64,000 bases of DNA, taken from the NCBI GenBank assembly GCA_966211455.1, contig CBIHNI010000008.1, positions 134,306-198,305 on the forward strand, in the 5' to 3' direction. Position 1 is the first letter of the stretch, and the number at the start of each line of letters is the position of its first letter. The position numbers were made by a program, and so were the translations under genes. The notes beneath the pieces are model-generated. The model made no database searches and had not been told where the DNA came from. It saw nothing but the letters and a program-made list of their open reading frames with translations. Below are positions 16,273 to 25,154 of the stretch, piece after piece. The DNA comes from 21-14-0-10-47-8 sp966211455 (GTDB taxonomy: Bacteria; Bdellovibrionota; Bdellovibrionia; Bdellovibrionales; Bdellovibrionaceae).

Positions 16273-16773
16273 ATGGCAAAGACACAAGAATTTACCATCA
16301 GTTTGTGGTTCGATAACGAGGCCGAAGAAGCCGCCCGATTTTACACGTCGATTTTCAACGACGGGGTGATCGGCAAAATTCATTATTATGGGAAAGAAGG
16401 CTTCGAATTTCACCGTCGCCCCGAAGGCTCGGTGATGACCGTCGATTTTGTCGCAAACGGAATCAATTTTCAGGCGCTGAACGGTGGCCCACAATTTAAA
16501 TTCAACGAATCGGTCTCATTTGTGATCACTTGCGATACCCAAAAAGAAGTCGATTATTTTTGGGAGAAGCTAACGGGCCAGGGAGGAAAAGAAGTGCAGT
16601 GCGGATGGCTGAAAGACAAGTTCGGCGTTTCGTGGCAAATCGTTCCGCGCGCTTTTCAAGAAATGATGGATCGTACGGACAAGAAAGCCATCGGCCGCGC
16701 GATGAATGCTATGTTCCAGATGAAGAAGCTGGATATTCAAGCTTTAGAGCGGGCTTATCAAGGGCACGCGTAA
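16273..16773 (+). CDS. PhnB-like VOC family protein
   Basis: A 166-residue VOC fold protein of the PhnB/3-demethylubiquinone-methyltransferase-like group: ISLWFDNEAEEAARFYTSIF near the N-terminus, MTVDFVANGINFQALNGGP, VSFVITCDTQKEVDYFWEKL and WLKDKFGVSWQIVPRAF. The ATG at 16273 is used because the family begins a few residues before this block; the upstream in-frame ATG adds an unrelated tail. The enzymatic role is unknown. The FAD monooxygenase gene starts 3 bases after the stop. Confidence 0.85.
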   Translation: MAKTQEFTISLWFDNEAEEAARFYTSIFNDGVIGKIHYYGKEGFEFHRRPEGSVMTVDFVANGINFQALNGGPQFKFNESVSFVITCDTQKEVDYFWEKLTGQGGKEVQCGWLKDKFGVSWQIVPRAFQEMMDRTDKKAIGRAMNAMFQMKKLDIQALERAYQGHA

Positions 16774-16776
16774 ATC

Positions 16777-18234
16777 ATGCTTCCAGTTTTGATCGTTGGA
16801 GCTGGCCCCACAGGGTTGGTTCTAGCTCTTTGGCTGACAAAGCGAGGCATCCCCGTTCGGATTATCGATCAAGCGGAAGTGCCCGGGACGACTTCACGCG
16901 CCTTAGTGGTACATGCTCGGACTTTGGAGTTCTATCGGCAGCTGGGGATTAGCGAGTCAGTTGTTGAAAAAGGCTTTCGTTTTCCGCGCATCAATTTATG
17001 GGTCGATCAATCACCGAAAGCCAGATTTGATTTCGAGAAGATGGGAAGCGGTCTGACCCCGTTTCCCTATTTGATTATCTTTCCGCAAGATCAGCATGAA
17101 AAGTTTCTGATCAACAAACTGAAGGAAATGGGTGTCGAAGTCGAGCGCAAGACTGAGCTGCTGTCTTTGACGCAAACTGAAAGCAGTGTGAAGTCTAGGG
17201 TGCGCACGCCCAGAGGCGAGATGATCCTTGAATCGCAATTCGTGGCCGGTTGTGACGGAGCCCGCTCGGTCGTCAGGCATCAGATCGGAGCGGAGTTTGA
17301 AGGCAGCACTTATCCTGATTGGTTCTATGTCGCTGATGTTCAAGGCAGCGGACCTATTCTGAATGGCGAGCTTCACCTGTCTTTAGACGAAGCGGAATTT
17401 TTGGCTGTTTTCCCAATGAAAGAAAAGGGCACGGCTCGCTTTATCGGTGTGATCCGTACTGAAGACGACGGATCGAAGCTGCGATGGGAAGACGTGAACC
17501 CAAGAGTTTTCCGGGATCTCAATGCGCAAGTTGAAAAAGTGAACTGGTTTTCGACTTATCACGTGCACCATCGGGTTGCGAAAACCTTCCAAAAGGGGCG
17601 TGTTTTCTTATTAGGGGATGCGGGTCATATTCACTCTCCGATTGGGGGACAAGGAATGAATACGGGCATTGGCGATGCCGTGAATTTGGCCTGGAAGCTA
17701 GGCGAGGTGATCAGTGGAAAAACTTCGGTGGATTTGCTGGCGACTTACGAAATCGAACGTGTCGCTTTTGCGCAAAGATTGGTCCGTACGACCGATCAAA
17801 TGTTTAAACTGGTGTCTGCGGCGGGACCGATCGCAGGTCTGATGCGAACCAAAGTGGCGCCATTCCTTGTGCCTAAGATCTTTCATTACTTTCGGCATTT
17901 TCTTTTTCGGACTGTTTCTCAAACCGCAATCAATTATCGCCATTGTTCTTTGAATCAAGGCTCGGCGGGGAAGTTGAAGGGTGGAGATCGTCTGCCTTGG
18001 ATCGAAAGCGTGGATAACTTTGCACCGCTGAAAAGTATGGAATGGCAGATTCATATTTACGGTGAAAAGAAACTTGAAGGCTTTGCTCCCGTTCGTTTTC
18101 CTTGGAAGGAAGAAATGCGGAAAAAAGGATTGGTGAAAGATGCGGCCTATGTCATTCGTCCGGATGGATACATCGGATTGATCTCTGAAAATGCAAATGC
18201 GACCGAAATCGCGAATTATCTTCGGTCGCTTTGA
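16777..18234 (+). CDS. FAD-dependent aromatic monooxygenase (MhpA/PheA-like)
   Basis: A 485-residue group A flavoprotein hydroxylase: GAGPTGLVLALWLTKRG at residues 8-24, the R-A-L-V-V-H-A-R-T-L-E motif typical of phenol/3-hydroxyphenylpropionate hydroxylases, GCDGARSVVR for the DG motif and GDAGHIHSPIGGQGMNTGIG near residue 283. The C-terminal thioredoxin-like tail is short compared with phenol hydroxylase. The probable role is NADPH-dependent hydroxylation of an aromatic compound or antibiotic. It is in one transcript with the PhnB-like gene (3-base gap). Confidence 0.87.
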   Translation: MLPVLIVGAGPTGLVLALWLTKRGIPVRIIDQAEVPGTTSRALVVHARTLEFYRQLGISESVVEKGFRFPRINLWVDQSPKARFDFEKMGSGLTPFPYLIIFPQDQHEKFLINKLKEMGVEVERKTELLSLTQTESSVKSRVRTPRGEMILESQFVAGCDGARSVVRHQIGAEFEGSTYPDWFYVADVQGSGPILNGELHLSLDEAEFLAVFPMKEKGTARFIGVIRTEDDGSKLRWEDVNPRVFRDLNAQVEKVNWFSTYHVHHRVAKTFQKGRVFLLGDAGHIHSPIGGQGMNTGIGDAVNLAWKLGEVISGKTSVDLLATYEIERVAFAQRLVRTTDQMFKLVSAAGPIAGLMRTKVAPFLVPKIFHYFRHFLFRTVSQTAINYRHCSLNQGSAGKLKGGDRLPWIESVDNFAPLKSMEWQIHIYGEKKLEGFAPVRFPWKEEMRKKGLVKDAAYVIRPDGYIGLISENANATEIANYLRSL

Positions 18235-18264
18235 GTTCGCCGCCGCCACGGCGGTGACTTGCAC

Positions 18265-19125
18265 TTACTGAACCTGAATCGGCTTTACGCCCTTGGCTTC
18301 AAGTTTCTTCATCAAAGCGGGACGGTACTTCACAACCAAGTTGCCGAGCAAAGAGGACTCTGCACCTGACATCAGCATGTAAGCCTGGAATTCGTTTTTC
18401 ATCAAAAGCTCGTCGCTGCCATCGTAATATTGGCTTAAAGACGCGATCACCAATGCCTTATCTTGCGCCGAGACGTCGGTTTCCCAGAAGGCATCGACCG
18501 TTTCTTTATATAAGGGCTGCGTAAAGTACTGGGCATGCATGATTTCGTGGGTGACCACGTCTCTCCAGCCCGAGCCATCGCGGCTTGCGAAAGTGATCAC
18601 GACAAAGTTCTTTCTTTTGCTAGCTTCCGGAACAATGAAAGTTTCGAACATGTCTTTCTCGAAAGCGTCGGCACAAACTTTTGCATCATTCTTTCCGGCC
18701 GCACACTCTTCTTGCGATTTTTTGTGGAAACGAAGAAGGTCTTCGCCGCGCAGATCGTGCCCGCCGATGATGTCTTTGTAATACTCATAATCGGAATCGT
18801 CTTGGCGTTTGATACGTCCTTTATTGGAAGGATCGCTAAGGCCTTCAATAAAAAATGAAGCGCGCAGCAAGGCCGAATTCATTTCGTCCCGGGTTGAGCT
18901 TTGGCAAAGGAAAGCATCCGGAATTTCGACGGTTTCACGGCACTGGGTGTAGCCTTCGGCAGGATAAGAATCTGTTTCCAGCATCTTGTTCGTCTTTGCG
19001 GAATAGTCCTGCAGCCAGGTTTGAATTTCACTGGCAGCCTTGATCGGCGAAAGCACTTCAACTTTGGCGGAAGCCGAAAAGCTAAGGCTAAAGACAGAAA
19101 GAAGTAAGATCAGTGACGATTGCAT
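18265..19125 (-). CDS. Secreted HExxH metalloprotease-like protein, 286 residues
   Basis: The ATG at 19125 is chosen because it is preceded by AAGGA and begins a signal peptide (MQSSLILLLSVFSLSFSASA). The zinc motif H193-E-I-M-H197 lies in WRDVVTHEIMHAQYF, and Glu208 or Glu215 could be a third ligand. Four cysteines in the first two thirds could form disulfides. No named peptidase family is recognised. Expected location is the periplasm or outside. Confidence 0.7.
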   Translation of the reverse strand: MQSSLILLLSVFSLSFSASAKVEVLSPIKAASEIQTWLQDYSAKTNKMLETDSYPAEGYTQCRETVEIPDAFLCQSSTRDEMNSALLRASFFIEGLSDPSNKGRIKRQDDSDYEYYKDIIGGHDLRGEDLLRFHKKSQEECAAGKNDAKVCADAFEKDMFETFIVPEASKRKNFVVITFASRDGSGWRDVVTHEIMHAQYFTQPLYKETVDAFWETDVSAQDKALVIASLSQYYDGSDELLMKNEFQAYMLMSGAESSLLGNLVVKYRPALMKKLEAKGVKPIQVQ

Positions 19126-19342
19126 GAAAATCCTTTTTTGACCCGTGAAGTGAGGGCCCAATATACTGGGGTGATCTTTGGGTCTCACCTGTTAGGATTT
19201 CGTCACCACCTATTTATATGTCTAGAAAATGGTCGAAGGGAGCTTGTGCCAAGAGATCAAATCGGTCGTTTTGATTTTTCGCACAGGACAAGCTAGGGGT
19301 GTGTTTGTTGCATGAACTTCTTTCATAACGAAAGGACCAAAT

Positions 19343-19894
19343 ATGGCGCAGATGACATCCAATTTAGAGAAAAATAAGCAGGGCCATCGGGAATTTTTGG
19401 ACTCGTTGCCTGTGGAATTAGACCGTGTTTTTCGGGCGCCGATCGAGCTTGTTTGGCAGGCTTGGACATCGGCCGAGATGGTGAAGAAATGGTGGGGACC
19501 GCAGGGCTATTCGGCACCCGAGGCCCGTATGGATTTCCGCGAAGGCGGAGCTTATAACTTTGCGATGAAGGGCCCGGACGGAAAAGTAAACTGGAGCGGC
19601 GGGGAGATCGAAGAGATCGTGCCAATGAAAAAGCTGGTTTACACCGATCGCTTCACTGACGAAAGCGGCAGAGCAATCGATCCGAAGGAAATCGGAATGC
19701 CCGGCAACTGGCCCGAAAGCTGTTACGTGACGATCACATTTGAAAAGTTAGGAGATCACGAAACCCGCATGCATCTTTTGCATCAGGGGATCCCCAAATC
19801 GATGCACGATGATTGCGTGCAAGGATGGGATTCGTCCCTCGACAAAATGCAAAAGCTTGTCGAGGGTGGGTCTCGTTCGATTATGGATCAGTAG
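19343..19894 (+). CDS. SRPBCC (AHSA1) domain protein
   Basis: A 183-residue AHSA1 protein with the strongest family signature in the window: F-R-A-P-I-E-L-V-W-Q-A-W-T, KKWWGPQGYS, DFREGGAYNF, then GGEIEEIVPMKKLVYTDRF. Its N-terminal 25 residues are an extra tail. An AAAGGACC site precedes the ATG. It stands alone, convergent with the helicase, with only 5 bases between the stops. The upstream 150 bases carry an ATCAAA/TTTGAT inverted pair of unknown meaning. Ligand unknown. Confidence 0.88.
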   Translation: MAQMTSNLEKNKQGHREFLDSLPVELDRVFRAPIELVWQAWTSAEMVKKWWGPQGYSAPEARMDFREGGAYNFAMKGPDGKVNWSGGEIEEIVPMKKLVYTDRFTDESGRAIDPKEIGMPGNWPESCYVTITFEKLGDHETRMHLLHQGIPKSMHDDCVQGWDSSLDKMQKLVEGGSRSIMDQ

Positions 19895-19899
19895 GAGAA

Positions 19900-21375
19900 T
19901 TATCGGCCTTGGCGCGGACCTTGTCCGCCGCCACCGCTGCGTCCACCACCGCCACCGCCGTGACGATTGCGTCCTCCGCCACCACCACGGTTCGGACGAC
20001 GTCCGCCGCCTCGGCGGCCACGACCCCCGCGTCCGCCACCGCCATCGCGCTGACCTTCGATCAGAGCCTTGGCTTTGCCGACACTCATGACCGCAGCTTT
20101 GGCCGCGTTTTCAGAGTGATAAGGTTGATTGGTGATCACAGGGATCTGTTGGCGTGTCGTTTTTTCGATCGCAAACAGATAAGACTTTTCTTCTGACGTG
20201 CAGAATGAAATCGCGTCGCCATCTGTTCCGGCACGCGCTGTACGACCAATGCGGTGAACATAATCTTCAGGCACATTTGGTAGATCGAAATTGATCACAT
20301 GAGTGATGCCTTCGACGTCGATCCCACGAGAGGCAATATCGGTCGCAACCAAAACGCGAACCTTATCGACGGTGAAATCTTCCAGTGCGCGCTGACGGGC
20401 TCCCTGCGATTTATTTCCGTGGATGGCAGCTGAAGAAATACCATTGGATTGCAGTTTTTCCGAAATGCGGTTCGCCACGTGCTTCATGCCGGCAAAGACC
20501 AAAACTTTGTAAAGGTCATTGCTCTTTAGAACGTGAACCAAAAGATTCATTTTGTCTTTTTTCTCGACGAACATGACGGATTGCTGAATGCGCTCGACCG
20601 TTGTCGCCGGCGGGGTCACCTCGACCTTACGAGGATTTTTTAAAATCGTGTGGGCCAGATCGCGGATTTCATTCGGCATGGTTGCCGAGAAGAAAAGGCT
20701 GTGGCGCTGCTCGGGTAAAAGCGGCAGAACTTTTTTGATATCGCGTAAGAAGCCCATATCCAACATGCGATCGGCTTCGTCCAGAACGAAAATTTCGACA
20801 TGATTTAAGCGCAGATGTTTCTGCTCGATCAAATCCAGCAAACGTCCCGGTGTCGCGACCAAGACATCGACACCGTTGGCAAGCTCGCGAACCTGATTGC
20901 CCTGGCCAACACCACCGAAGATGACGGCGTATTTTTGGCGAAGGTTCTTACCGTATGTTTCCAAACTTTTTTGAATCTGAATCGCCAGCTCCCGCGTCGG
21001 CGTCAGGATCAAAGCGCGTGGGCTTTTGGGCTCGCGACGCGTGCGACGATCGTGCAAGAGATTAAGGATCGGCAACGAGAAGGCGGCGGTTTTTCCGGTT
21101 CCAGTTTGGGCGATACCCAAAAGATCGTGACCTTCCAAAACGATTGGAATCGCTTGGCGCTGGATCGGCGTCGGCTTTTCGTAGCCCGTTTCTTTGATCG
21201 CCAATTGAATGGGCTCGATCAGTTTCAGATCGGCGAACAAAATCGAGGAGCCCTCGTCTTGTTGCGGTGGAGCTTGCTGAGGTTGATGGGCCTTTTGAGG
21301 GGCTTTTTGCTCGGATTTGTTATGAGATTTGTTTTCAGAGGATTTCGGACGGTTCAGTAGGCCAAATAATTTCAT
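19900..21375 (-). CDS. rhlE: DEAD-box ATP-dependent RNA helicase (RhlE-like)
   Basis: The 491-residue helicase shows every DEAD-box motif in order: Q-motif (YEKPTPIQRQAIP), AQTGTGKTAAF, PTRELAIQ, TPGRLLDL, VLDEADRML, FSATMP, and in the second RecA domain ARGIDVEG and HRIGRTARAG. The last 45 residues are a Gly/Arg-rich RGG-like tail (G-R-G-G-R-G-R-R repeats), which usually binds RNA. It unwinds RNA duplexes in ribosome assembly or mRNA turnover, in the cytoplasm. MKLFG at 21375 is preferred over an ATG 5 codons upstream because of spacing. RhlE assignment is by overall layout. Confidence 0.93.
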   Translation of the reverse strand: MKLFGLLNRPKSSENKSHNKSEQKAPQKAHQPQQAPPQQDEGSSILFADLKLIEPIQLAIKETGYEKPTPIQRQAIPIVLEGHDLLGIAQTGTGKTAAFSLPILNLLHDRRTRREPKSPRALILTPTRELAIQIQKSLETYGKNLRQKYAVIFGGVGQGNQVRELANGVDVLVATPGRLLDLIEQKHLRLNHVEIFVLDEADRMLDMGFLRDIKKVLPLLPEQRHSLFFSATMPNEIRDLAHTILKNPRKVEVTPPATTVERIQQSVMFVEKKDKMNLLVHVLKSNDLYKVLVFAGMKHVANRISEKLQSNGISSAAIHGNKSQGARQRALEDFTVDKVRVLVATDIASRGIDVEGITHVINFDLPNVPEDYVHRIGRTARAGTDGDAISFCTSEEKSYLFAIEKTTRQQIPVITNQPYHSENAAKAAVMSVGKAKALIEGQRDGGGGRGGRGRRGGGRRPNRGGGGGRNRHGGGGGGRSGGGGQGPRQGR

Positions 21376-21469
21376 GCGGACTCTTACCATTCTGCCAAAG
21401 TATCCACAATCACAAAGATTGCGAACAAAGCCACGGAAAGTTAAGCTCGTTTATAGAGGGGGTGGGCGG

Positions 21470-21664
21470 ATGGATGAGCAGGATTTTGAAGGAACTTTAG
21501 TGCTAGAGAAACTGGCTGAGATTGGGAAGGTCGATGCTTTTTTCGAAGCGATTGATTCGGATGACTTTGGTAAAGCAAAGGCCTTGATGAAACGGGCCCA
21601 AGTCGATTCAGAGACCATCGCGACCGTTTTACAGAAAATGGGCGATGCCGACGGGGAGCACTGA
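21470..21664 (+). CDS. Small acidic protein, 64 residues
   Basis: The frame runs MDEQDFEGTLVLEKLAEIGK, then an acidic helical continuation ending M-G-D-A-D-G-E-H. It is strongly acidic and predicted helical throughout, with no membrane segment. AGAGGGGGTGGG lies close before the ATG and the gene is divergent from the helicase. Codon choice looks like that of neighbouring genes, which supports a real gene. The D-D-F-G-K-A-K-A-L-M-K-R segment looks like a helix-turn-helical-repeat unit. No family recognised. Confidence 0.55.
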   Translation: MDEQDFEGTLVLEKLAEIGKVDAFFEAIDSDDFGKAKALMKRAQVDSETIATVLQKMGDADGEH

Positions 21665-21676
21665 GCTCCTGCCAAT

Positions 21677-22537
21677 CTACTTAAAGTACCAGCAAGGGGC
21701 GCGCAGACCGATCGCATCACCGTTATCGGGATGACAGAAACCAACAGCGGCATCTGTATCCGAGATCGCCACGCTCATGTCTTTGTTGCATAAGGCGGCC
21801 TCGAAAAACGTGTCCATTCGGCATTGAGCCCGCGGATGCATCTGAATGGTGTTGGTCACAACACGTGGGTCTTTGGCTTCCATGCTGACCGCGCCGGTCT
21901 CGCTACCGGCCGATTTGAAGACAAGAGCTGTTTCATAGCCTGCAATCACGCGACGGATGCAGTTGAATTTTTCGGCCCGATCACCGTACATGCTGCATTT
22001 TTCTTCGACCACGGCCGGATACTGTTTTTGGCTGACGATGGCTTCGTTGTCTTCATCCTGGAAGAACAATCGCAAACATCGCATCGTTCCCCAGTAATCG
22101 GCCTGTCCTTCGTAGCTGGACCAGGACATCTGGGCTTTGTATTTTGGGTAACCACCCATATGATGGGCAACTTCGTGACAAGCGACCGTGGCCAAAGCAT
22201 CCATGGTCATCAAGGGAAATCGGGCCAATCCGCCGGCGATCAAAACACGAAATGTTCCCGGAATCATGTGATCGGCAAAAGCATTGACCTCCGAGTATTT
22301 CCAGTCGGCCGGGATTTCAAACTTGTAACCGGTCGCCGCCACGGGCTGCTCGAATAAGCGGAAAGTTTTCTGCAAGATAAAATGATACTGATCTTCGGTG
22401 AGACCCGCACCTTGGGCATCGTCCGGCAAAATGCGAAGATGGTTGCGTGGAAATGCCGTGCAAAGCGGCTTGTGATTTTCCGCAGTGATCGAAGAAAACG
22501 AAAAAAGACCGATCAAAATTGTAAACAAGATTTTCAT
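21677..22537 (-). CDS. Secreted M48-like zinc metalloprotease-like protein
   Basis: A 286-residue protein with signal peptide (MKILFTILIGLFSFSSITA). The zinc motif is H121-E-V-A-H125-H, and a downstream E143-G-Q-A-D-Y-W supplies the third Glu ligand in the E-x-x-A-D layout of M48 gluzincins. Ten or so cysteines in the mature protein suggest several disulfides and hence periplasmic or extracellular location. The terminal part (D-T-D-A-A-V-G-F-C-H-P onwards) is unlike M48 enzymes. Distant similarity only; the peptidase call is by motif. Confidence 0.75.
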   Translation of the reverse strand: MKILFTILIGLFSFSSITAENHKPLCTAFPRNHLRILPDDAQGAGLTEDQYHFILQKTFRLFEQPVAATGYKFEIPADWKYSEVNAFADHMIPGTFRVLIAGGLARFPLMTMDALATVACHEVAHHMGGYPKYKAQMSWSSYEGQADYWGTMRCLRLFFQDEDNEAIVSQKQYPAVVEEKCSMYGDRAEKFNCIRRVIAGYETALVFKSAGSETGAVSMEAKDPRVVTNTIQMHPRAQCRMDTFFEAALCNKDMSVAISDTDAAVGFCHPDNGDAIGLRAPCWYFK

Positions 22538-22570
22538 AGGCCCCAGTTTAACGGGGCCTGTTTTTGAAAA

Positions 22571-23212
22571 TCAATGCGAATGCGATTTTTCCGGCATCAG
22601 GTCATAGGCCATCATATGGCTTCTGAGGTCTTGACGCGTTTGTAGAATCTGTCGGCCCAGATCTTCGAGGGCGCCTTGAATCCTGAACCACTCTTCTTCA
22701 AGCCCCTCTTGGCTGAGTCCCGTCAGCTGGGTGTAATAGTTCGTGTAGGCCTTTCGATACCAACCTCGGAATAAAGTCATGACCAGCTCAGAGCCTCCGA
22801 CGGCCACGGCCCCTGCGGCTGTGGCTCCCAGCAAAGGTCCAATAAAGCAGCCGCAACCACAAGCGTCCTGTCCCAGTTCTCTAAGAGTGAAATAGAAAGC
22901 CGTGCTGAAGACTCCGAAATCGATTAGGTACCGGACGGGGAGGTCTGGTGACATAAAGAACTCGATGACCGCAGAAGTCCCGGTTTTAACGGCGTATCGC
23001 TTCAGCACCACTTTCTTGAATTGCCATTCGGTATACTCGTTCTCGAGACCTTTCAATTTTTGGGTCAGAAAAAGCTCGCGGGCCTTGCGCACCGTCAGCT
23101 CTTTTTCCGTCGGTGCCATCGGCTCGGTCGGCACTGTCTGAGCCATAGTGGAAAAACCGATTAAGAAACTGAATGAGATCAAAATGATTTTTTGAAAGAT
23201 TGCATTTTTCAT
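22571..23212 (-). CDS. Exported/membrane hypothetical protein, paralogue A
   Basis: 213 residues. The first hydrophobic stretch is a signal peptide (to about residue 24). A central Gly/Ala-rich hydrophobic region with several cysteines (ACGCGCFIGPLLGATAAGAV) may be a membrane hairpin, and the C-terminus is His-rich. It aligns with the next upstream gene: A-R-E-L-F-L-T-Q-K-L-K-G-L-E against R-I-L-F-L-Q-K-T-L-Q-N-L-E, and a shared F-K-x-x-x-x-x-R-Y and N/S-x-Y-x-x-x-x-G pattern. Third gene of a three-gene operon with 4-base overlaps. Function unknown. Confidence 0.65.
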   Translation of the reverse strand: MKNAIFQKIILISFSFLIGFSTMAQTVPTEPMAPTEKELTVRKARELFLTQKLKGLENEYTEWQFKKVVLKRYAVKTGTSAVIEFFMSPDLPVRYLIDFGVFSTAFYFTLRELGQDACGCGCFIGPLLGATAAGAVAVGGSELVMTLFRGWYRKAYTNYYTQLTGLSQEGLEEEWFRIQGALEDLGRQILQTRQDLRSHMMAYDLMPEKSHSH

Positions 23213-23808
23213 TTATAAGATCCTTTTAACTGTTCCAGTTCTGCGGTCGCGACGTCGATCTGACCTGAAACCTCTTCAAGCATTTGGGAATTTTCTAGGA
23301 ACATGCTTTCAAGTTTTTCCGGCGAGGCCCCTTTCACTTCGTCATAGAATTTCGAGTAGTTGATATTGTAGAGGAACCAAATCAATCGCAGCAAAGCTTC
23401 AGTTCCAATCGCCGAAACCGCCGTCATGCCGACCCCAAACTTGATGGATTCCTTGCGAACACGCAGCTGATAGTGTTCTTCGCTTTCATACCTCGATCTA
23501 AAGACCTTAGGATCCATTTCTTTCTTGTAGTTTAGTTTTCCTGCCAAAGCTCCCGCGATCGGCGCCGTTGCCATGGTGATTTCTTCGGCGTTATTCAGAA
23601 TCAAGTTCAGCCCGATATCTTCGCCGTAGCGAAGCATGATGGTTTGTTTGAACTCATAGTCCTTCTTCGTTGCTTCTAGATTCTGAAGCGTTTTTTGCAG
23701 AAAGAGAATGCGCTGTCCTTTTGCGACCGAAGCTTGTTGGGCCGTGGCAGTCAGGCTGTTTCCAAGCACGAGCAAAGAGACAAGTAAGAATTGAACGGTT
23801 TTTTTCAT
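23209..23808 (-). CDS. Exported/membrane hypothetical protein, paralogue B
   Basis: 199 residues, starting with a signal peptide (MKKTVQFLLVSLLVLGNSLT). After an L-F-L-Q-K-T-L-Q-N-L-E helix comes a hydrophobic segment (residues about 75-95), then a charged helical tail. It is a tandem paralogue of the 22571-23212 gene by matching N-terminal helix, central hydrophobic region and C-terminal S-P-E-K-L-E pattern. Both stop/start junctions in the operon overlap by 4 bases, so synthesis is probably stoichiometric. Function unknown. Confidence 0.65.
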   Translation of the reverse strand: MKKTVQFLLVSLLVLGNSLTATAQQASVAKGQRILFLQKTLQNLEATKKDYEFKQTIMLRYGEDIGLNLILNNAEEITMATAPIAGALAGKLNYKKEMDPKVFRSRYESEEHYQLRVRKESIKFGVGMTAVSAIGTEALLRLIWFLYNINYSKFYDEVKGASPEKLESMFLENSQMLEEVSGQIDVATAELEQLKGSYK

Positions 23809-24632
23809 GACTGAACTCCTTTAAGGATTTTTTCGGTTTCGATTTTAATATCTGAAAGCTTCTTCTTAAGTTCGGTGTCGTTGGCTTGGTCCGTCTGCAA
23901 GCGATCGATCGCTGAAATGACGGTGGTCGCCATTTCTTTGATTTCTGAAGCCTGTTTGGCGTCTCGGCTTTTTTGTTGTTGAAGCGCTTCTTCTTTCAGA
24001 ATCGCAAACATTTCGTGAATGCTTGTCAAACGGCTATCGCTGAAGCTTTGCTCGGTCTGAGAGTCCTCTTGTTGTTGCTTGTCTTCGGACCATGCCGAAT
24101 AGATCTCTGGCAGAACAATCATGCTGACGGCTGCGGCCAGGGCAAACTTCTTATTTGTAAAACGGGTGACCAATGGCCACACCCTCGAAAAAATTTTCGG
24201 CATCAGACGGAAAAGCGTATAATAAGTCACGATTCCACCGGCGACGCCACCCGTGATCGTTCCGATCTCGTCTAAGATCAGCAGTTTCCACACCATGACA
24301 TTCTTTTCTGTCTGGTTGTTGCCGTAGCAATCGGTCAGTGCTTGGTGAAACCCATCGGTTCTCATCAGGCGTTTCAATCCGCCGCTAAGACCACGGTTGT
24401 GGTAATAGTTTTGGGCCGGTTTGAAATTGAACATACCGGCATGCAAGACGGTTTCGGCGGCCGAAGCCATGGATTGCTCGTACAGGCTGCCAAGACTTTT
24501 ATTGTCTTTTGAGCAGATCCCTTTGGTTAAAGAGTAACCCCATTGCTCGATCATTTCGGCGCGATTTGCGGTGGTCGCATGCGTTTGACCGGCGATCAAC
24601 GTGGCGATGAAAAACAAGAAAAGATGTTTCAT
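23805..24632 (-). CDS. Exported membrane protein, first gene of three-gene operon
   Basis: The start at 24632 gives a signal peptide (MKHLFLFFIATLIAGQTHA). The 275-residue protein has two membrane segments, at about residues 128-148 (G-T-I-T-G-G-V-A-G-G-I-V) and 163-181 (KFALAAAVSMIVLPEIYSAW), and a long charged coiled-coil-like C-terminus (about 185-275). An upstream in-frame ATG adds 11 residues before the signal peptide and is less likely. It could form a complex with the two paralogous products downstream. No family recognised. Confidence 0.65.
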   Translation of the reverse strand: MKHLFLFFIATLIAGQTHATTANRAEMIEQWGYSLTKGICSKDNKSLGSLYEQSMASAAETVLHAGMFNFKPAQNYYHNRGLSGGLKRLMRTDGFHQALTDCYGNNQTEKNVMVWKLLILDEIGTITGGVAGGIVTYYTLFRLMPKIFSRVWPLVTRFTNKKFALAAAVSMIVLPEIYSAWSEDKQQQEDSQTEQSFSDSRLTSIHEMFAILKEEALQQQKSRDAKQASEIKEMATTVISAIDRLQTDQANDTELKKKLSDIKIETEKILKGVQS

Positions 24633-24800
24633 GCCCTGCAAGTTAACAAACGGGAGATGGAACAATTTTTCTTTTTTGGAAGAAAAGGTCCGAAGTTTTT
24701 TCTTTCGCTGGTGCCCATTTTTCGATTTCGTCTAGAAGTTCGACAGGGGCGCTGCTACAGTTGGTTTCAGTCGAAAACCACTTTGGCGAAGGAGAGCTTT

Positions 24801-25154
24801 ATGGGTCGATATGTCGATGGATACGTGATTCCGATCAAAAAGAAAGATATCAAGGCTTATAAGAAAATGGCGAAGATGGGTTGCAAGTCTTGGATGAAGC
24901 ATGGGGCCTTGGATTATTACGAATGTATGGGTGACGATCTCGATACGCCTTACGGGATTCCGTTCAAGAAACTTTGCAAGCTGAAGGCAAATGAAACCCT
25001 GATCTTTGCGTACATCGTGTACAAGTCAAAAGCGCACCGAAATGCTGTGAACAAAAAGGTTCACAAAGAGATGGAGCAGTATTCCGGGATGGAAATGCCG
25101 TTCGATATGATGCGTTTTTCCGCAGGCGGATTCAAGGTTCTAGTCAACGCTTGA
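24801..25154 (+). CDS. DUF1428 family protein
   Basis: The 117-residue product starting MGRYVDGYVIPIKKKDIKAY is a typical DUF1428 member: Y-V-D-G-Y-V-I-P, the conserved E-C-M-G-D-D-L, L-K-A-N-E-T-L-I-F-A-Y-I-V-Y-K-S-K-A-H-R and the end F-D-M-M-R-F-S-A-G-G-F-K-V-L-V. The fold is an alpha/beta dimeric barrel as in ABM-type monooxygenases; no reaction is established. GAAGGAGA precedes the ATG. It overlaps the convergent DUF1398 gene by 11 bases. Confidence 0.9.
   Translation: MGRYVDGYVIPIKKKDIKAYKKMAKMGCKSWMKHGALDYYECMGDDLDTPYGIPFKKLCKLKANETLIFAYIVYKSKAHRNAVNKKVHKEMEQYSGMEMPFDMMRFSAGGFKVLVNA

Noticed and set aside
18235..18264. GC-rich hairpin as terminator between monooxygenase and metalloprotease
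   Set aside because: Stem CCGCC/GGCGG is short and no poly-T follows.
20815..21360. 181-codon plus-strand ORF opposite the DEAD-box helicase
   Set aside because: It is antisense to a complete helicase gene with every motif in place.
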